Shown here: one piece after another, positions 36,181-49,478 of the stretch
How positions within the stretch are numbered: the stretch's first letter is position 1
Layout of the letters: each line of letters begins with the position of its first letter
Origin: Cerrena zonata
Lineage: Eukaryota; Basidiomycota; Agaricomycetes; Polyporales; Cerrenaceae
Direction: 5' to 3'
Assembly (NCBI GenBank): GCA_038087015.1
Contig: JASBNA010000017.1
Location: forward strand, 310,001 to 374,000
Length of the DNA: 64,000 bases
Position numbers and translations under genes: made by a program
The notes under the pieces: generated by a model
Seen by the model: the letters and a program-made list of their open reading frames with translations, nothing else
What the model was told of the DNA's origin: nothing
The model's database searches: none

Positions 36181-36203
36181 TCCGCAATCCGCAATCCGCA
36201 ATC
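36181..36203. repeat. Three tandem copies of a 7-bp unit
   Basis: TCCGCAA repeated three times, ending in TC; a perfect short tandem repeat in the gene-poor region. Confidence 0.85.
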
Positions 36204-39200
36204 ATAACATACACCACGATATACCACATAAACCCTCCCCTCCGCTCTTCGCAGCCAAGCAAACACAACCCTAATATATGTCACAATGTTCATGTCATAT
36301 AATGTCATAAAACCCACACTGACAGCTTCGGGATCCCTGGATGGCTGGAAATGAGATGTCATTATTCCCTTTTCGGGAGCTAATAACGTGACGCGTACCT
36401 AATGCGTCCATGGTCGGGTTGTCTGGTGGTTTATTTCGTCATGGGCCCCTTTCCCTGGCACCTGCAGTTGTTCATCTCCCTCTTATTGATTGTGATCCAT
36501 CTACTCATTTCTCACTTGTTGTCATTTCGTCATAAACGTCGAAATACTGACAATACGAAATTGCTAAAGATGATTGGATTATGCGTTTACGCGTCCCTGT
36601 GATTCAGAGAGAGGGATTTTGGCATTATTCGCTTCGCGGGTTCATTTGTCTCTTTCGTTTTCATTGAACTTGGAGTTTTTATTTCAATTTAACTTTTACA
36701 TTGATGAGCCAATCAACCCCGCCGCGGTGGCGACGAATCATCATCATCTTGCCCGAGTCCTACTGTGGACCAATCGGAGGTATTCTGGAGCATCTTATGT
36801 TGATGTCAAAGCCATACTTCGCGACCAATTGACAAGTTGCGGAGAACAAGAGTAGTGACCATGTGTTGTTCCGTGGGTGAGCCAATCACAATGACGGGTC
36901 CGGAATCTCAGAATGGGAATAATGATGATGGTGTTGTTGTTGTTGGGAGGAAGGTATTAAGGTTCTGGGTTTATTGAGTATTTAGGTGAGTACTATATGA
37001 GGATATTACGGTGAATTAATTGAATTATTGATGGTATTCACCGTTAGTCGGGAATGTAATTGAATAGTGGTACGCTCCTCGATGCCATCGACGCGTCTTG
37101 ATGCGCCTTCGCACCCATATACTCATATACCCATACACGCAGATTGTCATCATGCAAAAAAGTGGTTCCTACATCTCATCTGTTGCTTTCTTGACTGTTT
37201 GATGCATTATTGACATCATCATCTCCACCTATCAAACATTATGAACATATCCAGCTTATCCACCCTCATCTCCGTCGACATGTAATTGGTTTCCTCATCG
37301 ATCCCTTGTTCTCTGTATACATGTTTCTTTTCTCGGAGGCCGTCGTAATCACAAGCTAGGTAACGATACGAGATCAAACATCAAGGCGGTGAAAACATGA
37401 CAGGTAGCCACCACCACCAACAAGACTTCGGAATTATCATCGCCATCATCGCTTCAACTTACACATCCCCCTCCGCAACTCTGTGTTACAGTTACCGTTA
37501 AAGTTACATACGTACCTACCTCTGCCACTGGTGAAATCATGATCTCGACGAACAGACTTTCCGCAAACAAACTCTGGCTCAAACTTCAAGCATCCCAACA
37601 ACGTTCAGATGCTTCCCTTTACCTTATTGACTTCTCCGTCGCCACAATCAAATTCGCCGACATTTCAGTCGAATTTATCAGTTGGCGTTTTGTTGACGGT
37701 TTCATTCCCATTTTACCGTTTACTACCCACTCCGTTTGTCATCTTCTCAGTGGTCCCCTTCCGAGTCCTCCCTCGTGTCGACCTGTCAAGACACGCAAAC
37801 GCCACTGGCATCATCAATCGTCGTCAAGGACATTTTGTTCCTCCTGCAGGGTCTTGTTCTCTCAGGTCCGAGTCCCACTCCTCTCTCACCAGCTAAGTGC
37901 TTTACTAGGACGCTCATTATTTCTTCAGTTGCCGCGAACCCTTTCGAACGCCCGGATGCCAATCAATTCCGACGTTCGTGTGTTGATCTTGCTTGTTCTG
38001 TCGATTGTCGAGATCGGGATTTATATTTTTATCCTTCTGTCAGGATGGCTTCAAGCTCTCGTGTTTTTGCTTTGATTTGCTTCATAATGAAACTTGGATG
38101 CTTTGCTTGAGCAACCACGTAGACGCCCGTATCTGGAATCCGAAACGCCCTTGATACGCTTGGCCGGTCTGTCCCGTTTTGTTCGGGCGGTTGAATGGTT
38201 CAGACCGGGGGGGTCCCAAACCATTCCACCGATCCATCGTTCGCATGTGTATCTCTGCGGAATCCATAATTGCACGCCTGAATGGTTCATGCATAATTGC
38301 TTTAATTCTTCCGTGGTGTGTGTGTTTTTTTTGACTTCTCGGACTTTCATATCTTCAACAAAACAGCCACAGCCAGCGATCATCGTTGTGTCGAAACGCG
38401 CATCTGGAACTCTTAGGAGCCACATGTTTTTCTGTTTGATGCGATGACGTGGGTTTTTTTCGAAGCCTTCCTTCCTTGGCCTGCGTAAAGGTATTTTGGA
38501 TTTACAAGCTGATACAGGTCAAATTCAGGATCATTCAATAAAGGTGAGACAACGTAATATGTGTCAATATCTGGGATGATTGGTATTACGACGGCTTCTT
38601 TTGGAGTCGCTTCGCGTCGGTTTTGTTTTGATTCCCAGATATTGTTATGCGAGGGTTTTATTGCTACGGAGATCAAAGGAGCCCAGTGCGGTGTTTCTTC
38701 TTTCTGGTGGAGAGTGCTTCTTTGCAGAGATTCCCGACCATTTCTTGCGCTAAGCGAAGGAGGAGTTATGTATCGAGGGAGCCCCACTTGTTTCCGGTAT
38801 GTTTGCTTACTGGGAGCATATGACATGGGTAGCATTCTTGCGCATGCTGGATTTGGGTTCAATGGTTAACGTTGCAACTTTGTTTGCAATATTGACTTCT
38901 TGCCTGGAGGCTCAACTAAAGAACTATTGCAAACCTTCAAAAGCTGCAAAAACGATATCGCGGACAATCACTCGTCCTCCGTTATCCTCCGGCTTCCTTA
39001 TTCGAAGTCACTTCCGGATCCAACTCTTAAGTTCAACGGTGACTTCAACCCCCACATACACTTCTTTCTATCAAAGCTTCCTTTCTCTTCAGTTCGATTC
39101 GGATTCACTTCACTTCGCCCACCCTGCACAGTCGTTTCTGCCTTTTCCTCAAACACTTTTCTCCCACTTGCAGAAGACTTCTTCTCTCCACTCACCGTGT

Positions 39201-42200
39201 CCTTCGCTGGTTCTTTCAATTCCTTTGCTGCTTCTGCCCCGCATTCTCCCTTCGAGTTGCCTTTTAAAGTGTTTGATCCCTCACCATACCGTGGTCATGC
39301 AGACGTTGCATCATCACACCTATTGCTATTGCCGGTTTCTCGATTTCTTGACCGGGCTTCATCCCCCAGTTCATATCTCCCTATACTGCAAGTGCAGAAG
39401 AATCCCATCACTCGGATTTTGCTCTCCGTTGTGCTTTGGGAGATATCGCGCTTCGCCCGGGCGCGTTTTTCCCACCATTTTCATTTCATTCACTTTTTCT
39501 TTCGTATTTATATTCTTGAATGATTTCTTTGGCTTCCCTCGGCTTTCTCACAGTACGAAATATCTCACACCGTCCAGATTCTTTTGCACAGCACCGCACG
39601 TTTTCCAAATAGAAAGACCCAAAAATGGCGCGGACAGAGCTTCTGCTTCGATGCCATCATTACCAAACTCCGAATCTTATGGTCAGCTTGACAGGTTGAA
39701 TAGAGTCACCCAAAGTCTATAGAGAATGCCCTTTTTGGCGGTTGTTCCAAGGGAATGTTCGAGAAGACCCCATGGAGAGCTTGATTGACGTACTTTGGAG
39801 ATACGGGGTTGGGCGATTGCATGATTGGCAATGACGGATGATGTACGCTGATGTATGATGGTCGATGCGGGCGAGACAGTATGTCGGGTCGGGCATGACA
39901 TATCGATCCTCGTTATGTGCGATTCGATCGTACGTCACTCTCTACCCTTCTGCGGACGCATGGAGGGTTGAGTATTCTAATTCAGACTGAAAGATGCGAG
40001 ATGCGCCGACCCTGGGCTTTCCTAGGATTCCTATTACTTCTATCATTGTAAGTATTCTCGATATATCCAAATGTCAAACTCGAGAAGGAGGCGGAAGAAG
40101 ATGAGAAGCAGCGACCTCCCTCTCGAAGACTCGGAGACTCGGAGTTGGAAAAGTTGGCTTTTGATCGCTTTACCTCTTGTGGTATATCAGTATCAGATAT
40201 CTCTCTCATCTTCGTCTTCCGGTCTTCCTCTCTCTTCGGTGAGACTTCGGCCAATTCAGATGAAGTTTGACATTTGTCCTGGACTCGACTCGGGTGTTGT
40301 TGGCAAGATGTTTCTCGATAACAATCGCGGTGTTCAAACACTCTTACGGCCAGAATCCCTTATTTCTTTCGTATGTGGATCGATTACATTCGATGCTTGG
40401 AACCCTGACAAAACCTTGTAACTCTAACAGTGGAACTCCGTCCCGATCCGTTGAAAGCGTTAGATCCTTCCGCATTCGGATGGTGTGATGATGATGTTTC
40501 GAGAGCGCGCTCTGGGCTCCTCGTACGAATAGTACCCCATACCCCAGCTTCGACCATGTCGTACGTACTGTAACCGAGATACCCATTGTACGTGGACGTC
40601 ATTCATCTCTTTGAGTTTTCGTCCTTCTTGACAGCGACGTCACCCTGGTCTGCACATCGTAGGTGAGGACGCTCGCTGTATTCAATTCTTCATATGACAC
40701 GCCACAGCGAGCTTCTCTGACATAACCCATGACCCCACATCATCATTACACTCACAAATAGGACACTAGAAAGGCGACAGATCTATGCCACCGAAAATCA
40801 GGCAACAGAACGAAAATAAAGGTCCCTTCCTCGGGTCCGTGTAAAGCCCCACTCCTCGCACACCGATGCCTGATTGCCTTCCTTCCGTTACGTTACTTCT
40901 TTGTCGGCCTAAATGTCGGTGTTGAATAACGTTCAACTCGAAACATCACATTCGGACGTTCCTGTCATGCACTACGTACCAGTGCGCATTAGTGCACCCG
41001 GAAGTGGACCACGTACGTATCGGCATCGTCAGTCGTCCATTCGTTTCATTTTACCTAACGCTGCCCACTCATATTTCGCATGTTCTCAGTGTTGCGACGT
41101 CGGTTGCTGAACGACGCAGTCAATAAACACTCTATCTCCAGAGTTTCTGTGTTATTTTCCCCATTGAGCAGAAATGAATTCTGAACGTGGAAGTAGAGTG
41201 GAGGGCGAGTGGTTACCGCTTGTCCCGTCAGATTGTCCAACAGTCAGTCACCTTAATTCAGATGATTCATTGGATCTTAATGTCTGCTGCTGATCTCCCT
41301 GGAAACGTGGAGTTAAACTCTGATATCGTCTCCTTCGTGGCTTGACTAGTATCGGCCTCCGCAGAACCTTTCGAATGAGGCTATGTCCGTAGTAGAAACT
41401 CCTTTCGAAGGTCACATTGGTGTATTTTTGGCTCTGCGAGGTACACGGCTCGTCGTTCTAGTTTGGTTGAAGTACGTATTGATAAGGGGTTCCTTGGTCG
41501 TGCTTTTTCCTCGTTCCCGCGAATACTCGGTACATTACAATATCTAACTACCCGTGTAGAAAATGCGGGGTGACTAGAACTCATAAAGATCCTTGGCCCC
41601 CGGCGCACAAGGATCTCTACTCTATTCTCCTTCGTCTTCTTCCTTTGCACCCTTGCCGATTACTCATAGTCACTCTACCAATCACATCGAATCTTGAACG
41701 TGGCAACCTCCCAATAAGAAATCGTACCAACTCGGCAATCACCCTTCCGTTCCTACGTGATCTCAGAAATGATATTTGCTACATCTTACCAGGGGCTCAT
41801 AGATATGGTGTTATAGCCCACTCAGACATTCAAACTCTTAGACCACGTCAATCGTTCTCAGCCTGGGAGCTTACGGCACCGCTCGCCCTTTACATATGTT
41901 TGATCAGTACAAATAAAGCAAGCCATCCACGTTTGAATACGCCATCAAATGCAGTCAAACTCAAACTTTATTTCCATACCGCTCGGATCTGGAGGCCTCG
42001 TGTTCAACATCACGCTGGGGGGCACAGGCCGTTTCATTGCATAGCTGGTTGTCGTGTTTGGTCGCTTTGGTCTTGGATGCACCGAGTCTGCTCTCTACGG
42101 GACCTCGTCTTCCGGAGCTGGCGGTATGACTGGCGGTGTCCAAACATATTGCAATGGCTGGTCATGGGCTCTGGCCGGATTGGTGTGTCTCAGATGACGT

Positions 42201-43707
42201 CGGCAGGTAGGGGCCCGACTCTGCGAGATGTATCTTCAATCTAGATCTAGGAATTTCGGACATGGATTTCCTCGAGTTCAAACTGATACGGGGCCCCCTT
42301 CTCTCGTGATCGGAGCCATGGTCGGACAAAAGAAAGATGATGTGCAACATATGTAGTGGTTGTTGGTGGGCGAACGGTCCGTGTACTTCGCACTTGGGTT
42401 TTTCCCTGTGGTTGTGTTGACCCCTGTGGGTATGTCACCATTTTTTCTACTCAATGGCAAGTCGTTCGTCACGGAATGGTGTGCTTATCCGCTATCTTTT
42501 GCTTATTGTTAATGTTATCAAATACAGGTATTTCACTGCAACGGAACCACCATTTGGTTCTGCGCTACAGGGCACCGACGGAAGCAAACATCACAAACAC
42601 CGGATCTAGCCCAACGTGTTCTAAGCAAAGGGACCCAAGCCCAAGCCACCCCTCCCATTCGTGGCCTGCTCTCAACCCCCTATTCCCGCTTTATTAAAAC
42701 TAAACCGTTATTCCTAGCCGGTATCTACAATGCACACCTTCTAGCGTCCACTACCGACTACGACATGATCTGTGGGCAGGGGGCGACAGTCGACTTTCAA
42801 TTATGTTCGAAGAGCGCGTCCACTTTGTTTCCACTCCTGACCCCGCAAAGGCGTTTCGGTCCCGTACGTTTGTTCTAGAAAAATCCAATTGATTCGGCAG
42901 GTGGTGTTGCCCGCCTGTGCGCTCGTATTTGCGGCGGCCTTGGAATCTATAATTCAATGTCATAACTCTGGCTGCGGACACTCCTACGATAGGGGTTTTG
43001 TTTGTTCAACAATGGTCATTTTTGGCCATTCCAGGCACAGATTTCCTCAAAAAGACGTCATAACCTCCTTGCCTCTTGTTCCCTCAAGATGTCTGTTTTC
43101 TTCATTTCCACTCTTCCCTCCTGATGCCGGCTTGGCAAACGACGGGAGGATGGGTCAAACAAGGTTGTTGATATATTCAACGTACATCTCCAATCTCTCG
43201 GGTCACAGTTCGGTATAGGGCTGACCTGACTCTTGCAGTGACACATTTCCCTCGGTGCTATTCAGTTTACAGGATTGAGTTCCACCCCAGAAATGAATCG
43301 AAAGCGCTGATAGAGGTTATGTGGAACGCCACTAAATGATGTACTTGCAAGGATCCCCTTCGAGAACTCACATAGGTCGTGATGTTACGGACTGGTTGTG
43401 ATCTATACAGCGACCGCGCCTTCTTGCGACGGAATGAGCATAAGCTCAGAGCCAAAAACTGACAAGCTCATTAGCCTCATCAAGAACGCCAAGCAGCACT
43501 CCGTTGTGTGATGCGTCCGTAGGTTATTGCTACTCGGTTTCTTAAAGAACTGATTGTGCAACTTTCTGCCCATCATAGATGTACCCCGCAGTGCCTTTCG
43601 ATGTTGTACCACAGAGAGGGACCGGCATCTTCACGCCACGACTCAGGGCACTTTCATTTCAATAAACCTTTTGCCACATCCGGAGGCCCTGAACGTCCCC
43701 AAGATAT

Positions 43708-43727
43708 ACTCCGACAGACTCCGACAG
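43708..43727. repeat. 10-bp direct tandem duplication
   Basis: ACTCCGACAG occurs twice in a row without change. Confidence 0.85.
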
Positions 43728-46700
43728 CCAGCACAGGGCAAGGTTCAATATTCGTTGTCGAGAACCTGTAGCAGTGATCGATATGCAAATGATTATGACA
43801 GAAAGCAGTGCCGTTCCGCCTTCACGTTGGCAGAGACAGGGAAATGGTTCCTAGATTTCAGGTATGTGCCTGAAATTTGCAGTCTGAAAGGCCTGGATAC
43901 ACCTAATCGGAAGTGCCCGCCATCGATGTGGACTCCTGCTTTACCGCCAAGAATAGTGGCGGGAATCCCTTATTTGGGTTGTGGCAGACTCGGACTGTCA
44001 CTTGCAGTGAAGTTGGTGCCTAGACATCAACTCTGTTCCTCCCCTGTTCATGATCACAAGTAAGTACTTCAATACCGATTTCACATGTCCTGGTTAAGAG
44101 AAATGGTTTCCCCAGATTCACGTCACTATTGGAATTGTAACAAAGTCGGCGGGTGTAGTACATCATGATATTTCCTTTGAGAGCGCTGCATCGGTTAGAA
44201 CAAACACCTCACCTACCCTATTTGGCCCTTCGGTGAGTTTCCGCTTATGTCTTCCTCTGCCCAGCTTACAAAAAATCGTTACACATGTATTTTCAGCGGT
44301 TTTTCTTCCCGAAATTTAAAAGCCAATACCAACCGGATAGGCTTACTAACCATGACGACTACCGAGAACAGCCGGTGCGCATGCAATCTTTGAAACAGAT
44401 CCAACAAACTCTCGCAAATTGAGAAGACAAGGCATGGACGTCATGATAGTCATATGAGTGATCCCATCTCTCGGTTAGTCCTATCCCAAGTTCTTGGACA
44501 GATACGTCCGAAGCCCAGCACCTGCCTCCGATGTTCCTTCACGGCTCGAACAAAGCGCTTGCTTAGAGTTATACGATTATGGTTTTGTGCAACTTACCAA
44601 GCATCTTACGAAACAGTAGGTTCAGACTCTGGCAAACACTGGCATGTCCGGCTTCTCCTTCTGACCGAATACTTCTACAAAGCGACGTCCGAAGATAGCT
44701 CTACAGCAGGCTCGGCCTTCCTCGTCCTGGGCGTGTCTCTTATCCGCCAAGGTGCCGGCATATGTTAATATCTGGCCTATCTTGTGACCGTACAGGTGTT
44801 GACAGTTAAATCAATGGTGCAAGCGCGTTATCATGCGCAGCGCGTCTCATAGTTGTACGTACAGGGCTACAAATATCTTTCACATACAGATGTTACGAAC
44901 TGATTGTATTCTGAAACCAGCATGTGCTACTCACTTCCTCGATGTCCAAATTCGACATAGGACAGATGCCGACACTACATCTGCTCTTGTGGTGTCTTGT
45001 GGGTGTGTATGCTATTTGAAGCTGCGACATGGGAACAGATGGTGTTGTACCTCATACAATGACGGATATAGCTCCATTTGCATGTGTGGTTGCCTATCGA
45101 AGTTCTAGAAAGTTGCGAAGTGTGGGATTAGCTCTCTACTTACCCCCGTTGACCTCGCAGTGTCATTATTGCTGACTGCGAAATTTCAGGGAACTATTGC
45201 GATGAAGAGACAGGCACACTTCAGGATCCTTAGCAACTCTCTTACTCCATGCACAGTCGGAGAGGTAACATAATCTATCAAGAACCCCTCTTGTTCACTC
45301 CCAGGACCCAAGATGGCCGCCGTTCTATCCGTTCTATCAGCGTAATCCGTCCCGAACCAACGTATCGGATTCAAAGTACTTGCCGCGTCCAGAAAGGGTT
45401 GTCGATAACGGTCCGTGCTTCAAGGGTTTCGTAATATCTCTGGGGAAGGTATGTCATACGGTCAGTTACGCATTGATTTTATATTCATAGCACGTATAGG
45501 CTTAGCAACTGGCAAGGTGACATTCGACATGATGGACATCGACTGGTTATGAGATATGAGATGTTTCCAGATAGAAGGGGATACACGAGATGGCCGTGAA
45601 GTTCAAGACAACCCTCGAGGAGCCTCGAGGACGCCTTCGGTACCGCCCCCCATGGTACTTTCTTGTAGAATTCTGATATGATCGGCGCTGTCAGAACGGA
45701 TGACCCCGCCTTGGCGGTAGGGACTCGGACTCGGAGAGATGTTATGGTTGTCATTTATTCAAGGGATCTTTCACTCTGGAGACGCAACCATGTATCGTGG
45801 GAATCTCCAGGGTATTGCTACCGTTCGGTTTCCTGCGTTCTGGATAAGGACGTGGACGCCCTACACATAAGGCCCCAGCAAGCAATGAAGTAATTTCGGT
45901 TGTAGATAGCGACGATGTCACCCTAGAATTATTATTAGGCACCCGTGGCCATTGTGACATGCGGAGACGTATGCTACAATCTCTTTTGGAAGTCAGACCT
46001 AACTTAGGCGAAGCTGCAAACAAAAAATGGTTTGTCAGGTTTACAGCCATATGCATCTTGCTTACGGGACCGCCCGACAGGATAGCATGGACCACTTTCC
46101 TAATTACGCAGAGTTCAACATTTAAGAGTTCGATCGTGATCAGCGTTGCGATCGTGTTTTGTGAGCTGGAACCGCGTTCCTAACTAATAGTAATGAAAGT
46201 ACCCATCCAGATTTCGACTAGTACGAAATCTCGCGTTTTTCCATTCATTAGCCTCGATTGCTGTGCTACACGGCACCGAGCCATCATACCATCCTCGTCT
46301 TATTCGATATCCAATTGTAACAAAACTACTTACATCCTACTAACGGGAACATTGCCTAGTGTGATTTCCATCCTCGATCAAAAAGGGAAGACTCCATGTA
46401 CCGTCCTTGAAGGTGGAAATTGCGTAGTTAGAACGTTGCTCGGAAGCTCAAATTTAGCTTATGCAGCTTCGCGGGAGGCGATGGATCGGCGGGAGGTGAT
46501 CACTTCGACATTTGCTTTGTTCTTAGCATCGTACCACACGCCGAAGGTGTCAACATTTTGAAGGTTAGATCTGTCAGTCGGTGATGAGTCGGAGAAAAGG
46601 GTGAGTTCGCAGGTTATTGGGACTGTAAAGTTTATGGACATGTCAGCTGAGTTTACTTGTCATAGGATCAGCCTGTGCCGTGCAATATCTGGTCATGAGG

Positions 46701-49104
46701 GTTTCAAGAAGTAACAATATCGTGATAACGGAGCATCTATGTTTCCTACAGTGACAGTCTTGCGGCAGTCGGAGGAAGCCATTCGGGCTCCCAAATAAGA
46801 GACTCGTCATTCGGCAAGATGCATGAACCTTGTATGGCCCAGATACGTGTACGCAACAGGACTCGATTTGTAAATGCCATGCTGTCGCCCAGTCTTCTCC
46901 GCAGTTCCTTCTCTGCAAGGATCCCGTCTGGTCCCGTGTGCCATATTGCTATCCACTTGGTTGCTTTGACAACGCATCCTCTCAAAATTCCAAGTAACGA
47001 ATTCAACATGCTCGAGGTAGGGTTCTTGCCGCTCCCTCAGGCTGTATTCATGATCCATATATTCAGTATGTCTTGAATGTTCATGCTGACGACATTCGGC
47101 ATGTCTGACAGCCTGACCTCCAGGTACAGTTACATAACATACGCAATTCTGCCTCGTACATCTGATACTTCAAGAATGGTTTCTGAAAGTCGTTTATCGA
47201 TCGTTAGATTCCTTCCAGCTTCGAGGGTTGTTATCCTCCGCTGGCTCGCGTGAACCTGCACGTTCTTCGGCAGCTGTCCCCAACTATCTTCCTCTGGTTT
47301 TGTGCTTCCAGATCCTCGATCATCACGGAACAGCCATATCTGACCGATTGGTTGAAGGAAACTCTCACTTGTCTCCACGCTCGTTTTCGTTCTTTATTCC
47401 GGACCGATGTGTTTCGATGTTTCAGGATAAAGACTTGGGTCTTGGTAGGTCTTGGTGTGAAATTGAGAAGCACTATCTGAGATCTGTATATAGCATCCTA
47501 TGTATGGATGTAGGTAAACGCGCGTGGGGATTTGCACGAAGGTTTACTAGTTTGTTCGTATGTTTTCTATTTTTTCTGGAATATTACGACGTTCCACTCA
47601 ACTCCTGGGATTTGTTTCGGCTATTGTTCGTCCTGGCCCAAAGTGGCTATGGCTGTAGCCGAATATGGAGGATGCTTAGAGTACATATTCTTAAACACGA
47701 TCACGCAAATTGAACATGGAGGCTAAGTATTCTAAACTGGAATAGGGTTGATCGTGAGGTAAAAGGCTGCTTCTCAACTCCGATATCGCGAATTCGATGT
47801 ACAGCCAGATGATTCACATCATCCATTCTTGGAAGTAGGTATTGCTTAAGTCGGACAACGTATTGTGATCGACGCGAACAGAAAACGCACATATAGACTG
47901 CGTATTGTCTCAACAACAGACCGAGTCCGCCGACCCCGAAGTGGTAGTGATGTAAACGAATGATTGTATCCTGTTATCAAGCTCGCCCAACAATATCTTA
48001 ATATCGAAACAAAACCATATGAAGAAAGAAGCTGTCAACGGAAGTCGGACGAACCTGTCAGGGACCGCTCATAACTGCCAGGTCAGTTACAGGCAAAACA
48101 CCAAAGTTTGAACGGGGAATAGCATTAGGCTTTCAAGTCGAGACTTTGAGACAGGGTGACAAATGGATGCGCGTGTTGTCGGCAAGTTGATCTTATCCGA
48201 AAGGTCGTGAAAAGAAATTAGATTCTTGCTGTACTGAACGAGAGATGGAATGGAACACGGAGCGACAAGGGGTGTGTAATATAAACACAAGTAAAACATA
48301 CCGTATCATTTACCTCATTCCGCCGCCTTGCATCAAGGTCGTTGGACATCGTTGAATTTGCAACTATGCTTCTGTAAGGCATACTTGCCGAGCTGTAGTC
48401 ACGACTCCCGAATGTATAAGCTCCACTCCTCGTGACTAAACCTTCACCAGTATTTGAACATCATAAGCCCAGAGGCGGTACATGTGTGAGAAGCAAAATT
48501 GTTTGCAAGTCGTCTGGCGTCACGCTTTCAATTCAGTTCCTGTGTGGTCGTGCCCTCGGCGCGGAAAGGATTGACACAAAGATTTTTGCCATAGAGAAAG
48601 TTTTCTAGAAAAAGTGAGAATCCTCCGCGGAGGTTGGGTGGGTTTGATCGAAACAACCCCCGTCTATCCAGATTTCAAGGGGATGATGAGCGTTCATTTA
48701 TATGCATAAGGGAATAATTGGACATTGTACCTAGGTATAAACATGAGTGAACTTAACCACCGCTACACCACAGACGTAATGCAAAAGGTGCGTACCTCAT
48801 AAATATCAGGGGGCCAGTACCTGAGCTGCAATGTGCCCAGACGCTTGCGTTGTGACCCCATAAAAAGAGTTGGTTTGTCAGTTATGCTTCACGATCGGTC
48901 GATGAGACCCGAAAATAGATGTCGGATTTCGTCGTTGATAGAGGAACATCAAATGCACTGCGCATAGCCATGGCGGGCATCATATCTGAGGTCGTTGTCA
49001 GGTTTAAGGCGGTCATAAACGGCTAGGCTTACGGGTGAAAGACCACGTTATTGAGAGCTGAAGTCGTCAGAGATTTGTCAGAGAATAAGAGAAATATTAC
49101 CTTA

Positions 49105-49139
49105 CAGCTCTTTCGGAAAACCTTGTCGCACGCCTTTTT
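49105..49139. repeat. Left terminal inverted repeat of the MITE
   Basis: Thirty-five bases, identical to the reverse complement of 49442-49476; flanked outside by TA. Confidence 0.92.
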
Positions 49140-49441
49140 CTTTTTTTTTGACGGACGCATCAATATTGGGCGCTCAGGCCCTTCCTGTTACCAAAAGCAG
49201 TAGCTCATGATGATTTTGATATCCCACGCTTAACAAGCACTAAATGCCTGAAGTCATAATTGAACACTCTGTTGGACTCCGTTTGCACTGTAAAAGAATG
49301 TCTGATATCACTGAATATATATGCACAGATATAGTACAGTAAATAATGCACTAGCTCACTAAATATACCATAAGTCGTCAGTTGGGCCTTTAGAGTACCC
49401 GCTGGTAGCGAAGCGCCTGATGCAACTTTCAAAAAAAAAAA

Positions 49442-49476
49442 AAAAAGGCGTGCGACAAGGTTTTCCGAAAGAGCTG
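49442..49476. repeat. Right terminal inverted repeat of the MITE
   Basis: Thirty-five bases ending CCGAAAGAGCTG, followed by TA; preceded inside the element by an A run that mirrors the T run of the left end. Confidence 0.92.
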
Positions 49477-49478
49477 TA

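Larger units (their letters stand above)
34981..49104. other. 14-kb region without a recognisable gene
   Basis: Neither strand gives a protein I can recognise. The longest frames are 37539-38075, 38799-39722 and 38900-39523 (plus); the last two overlap in different frames inside pyrimidine-rich sequence and cannot both be real. A frame at 43554-44063 (169 codons) and others of 90-160 codons between 40 and 48 kb show no domain, no good intron set and no repeated signatures. Small repeats occur: (CCGCAAT)3 at 36181-36203, a GAT/GTT microsatellite at about 36920-36946, and a 10-bp tandem duplication at 43708-43727. Possible contents are long non-coding transcripts, decayed transposons or fast-evolving genes; the sequence alone does not decide. 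Confidence 0.45.
49105..49476. mobile_element. MITE-like element, 372 bp, 35-bp perfect terminal inverted repeats, TA flanks
   Basis: The left end begins CAGCTCTTTCGGAAAACC and its first 35 bases (49105-49139) are the exact reverse complement of 49442-49476. TA lies immediately outside each end (49103-49104 and 49477-49478), matching the TA target duplication of Tc1/mariner transposons. Both ends continue into a long T run (an A run on the right), and then a weaker match (GCATCA, GGCGC blocks), so the full inverted repeat is longer but imperfect. The interior has no credible coding capacity, so it would need a transposase from elsewhere. The perfect termini suggest recent insertion or recent activity; that is inference. 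Confidence 0.85.

Noticed and set aside
38799..39722. Plus-strand frame of 307 codons and an overlapping one of 207 codons (38900-39523)
   Set aside because: Both frames are open in the same pyrimidine-rich DNA and cannot both be genes; neither shows a domain, a good start context or codon use like the confident genes.
43554..44063. Plus-strand frame of 169 codons
   Set aside because: Composition is protein-like in places, but there is no recognisable motif, no matching neighbouring exons and no promoter signal; left as undecided intergenic sequence.
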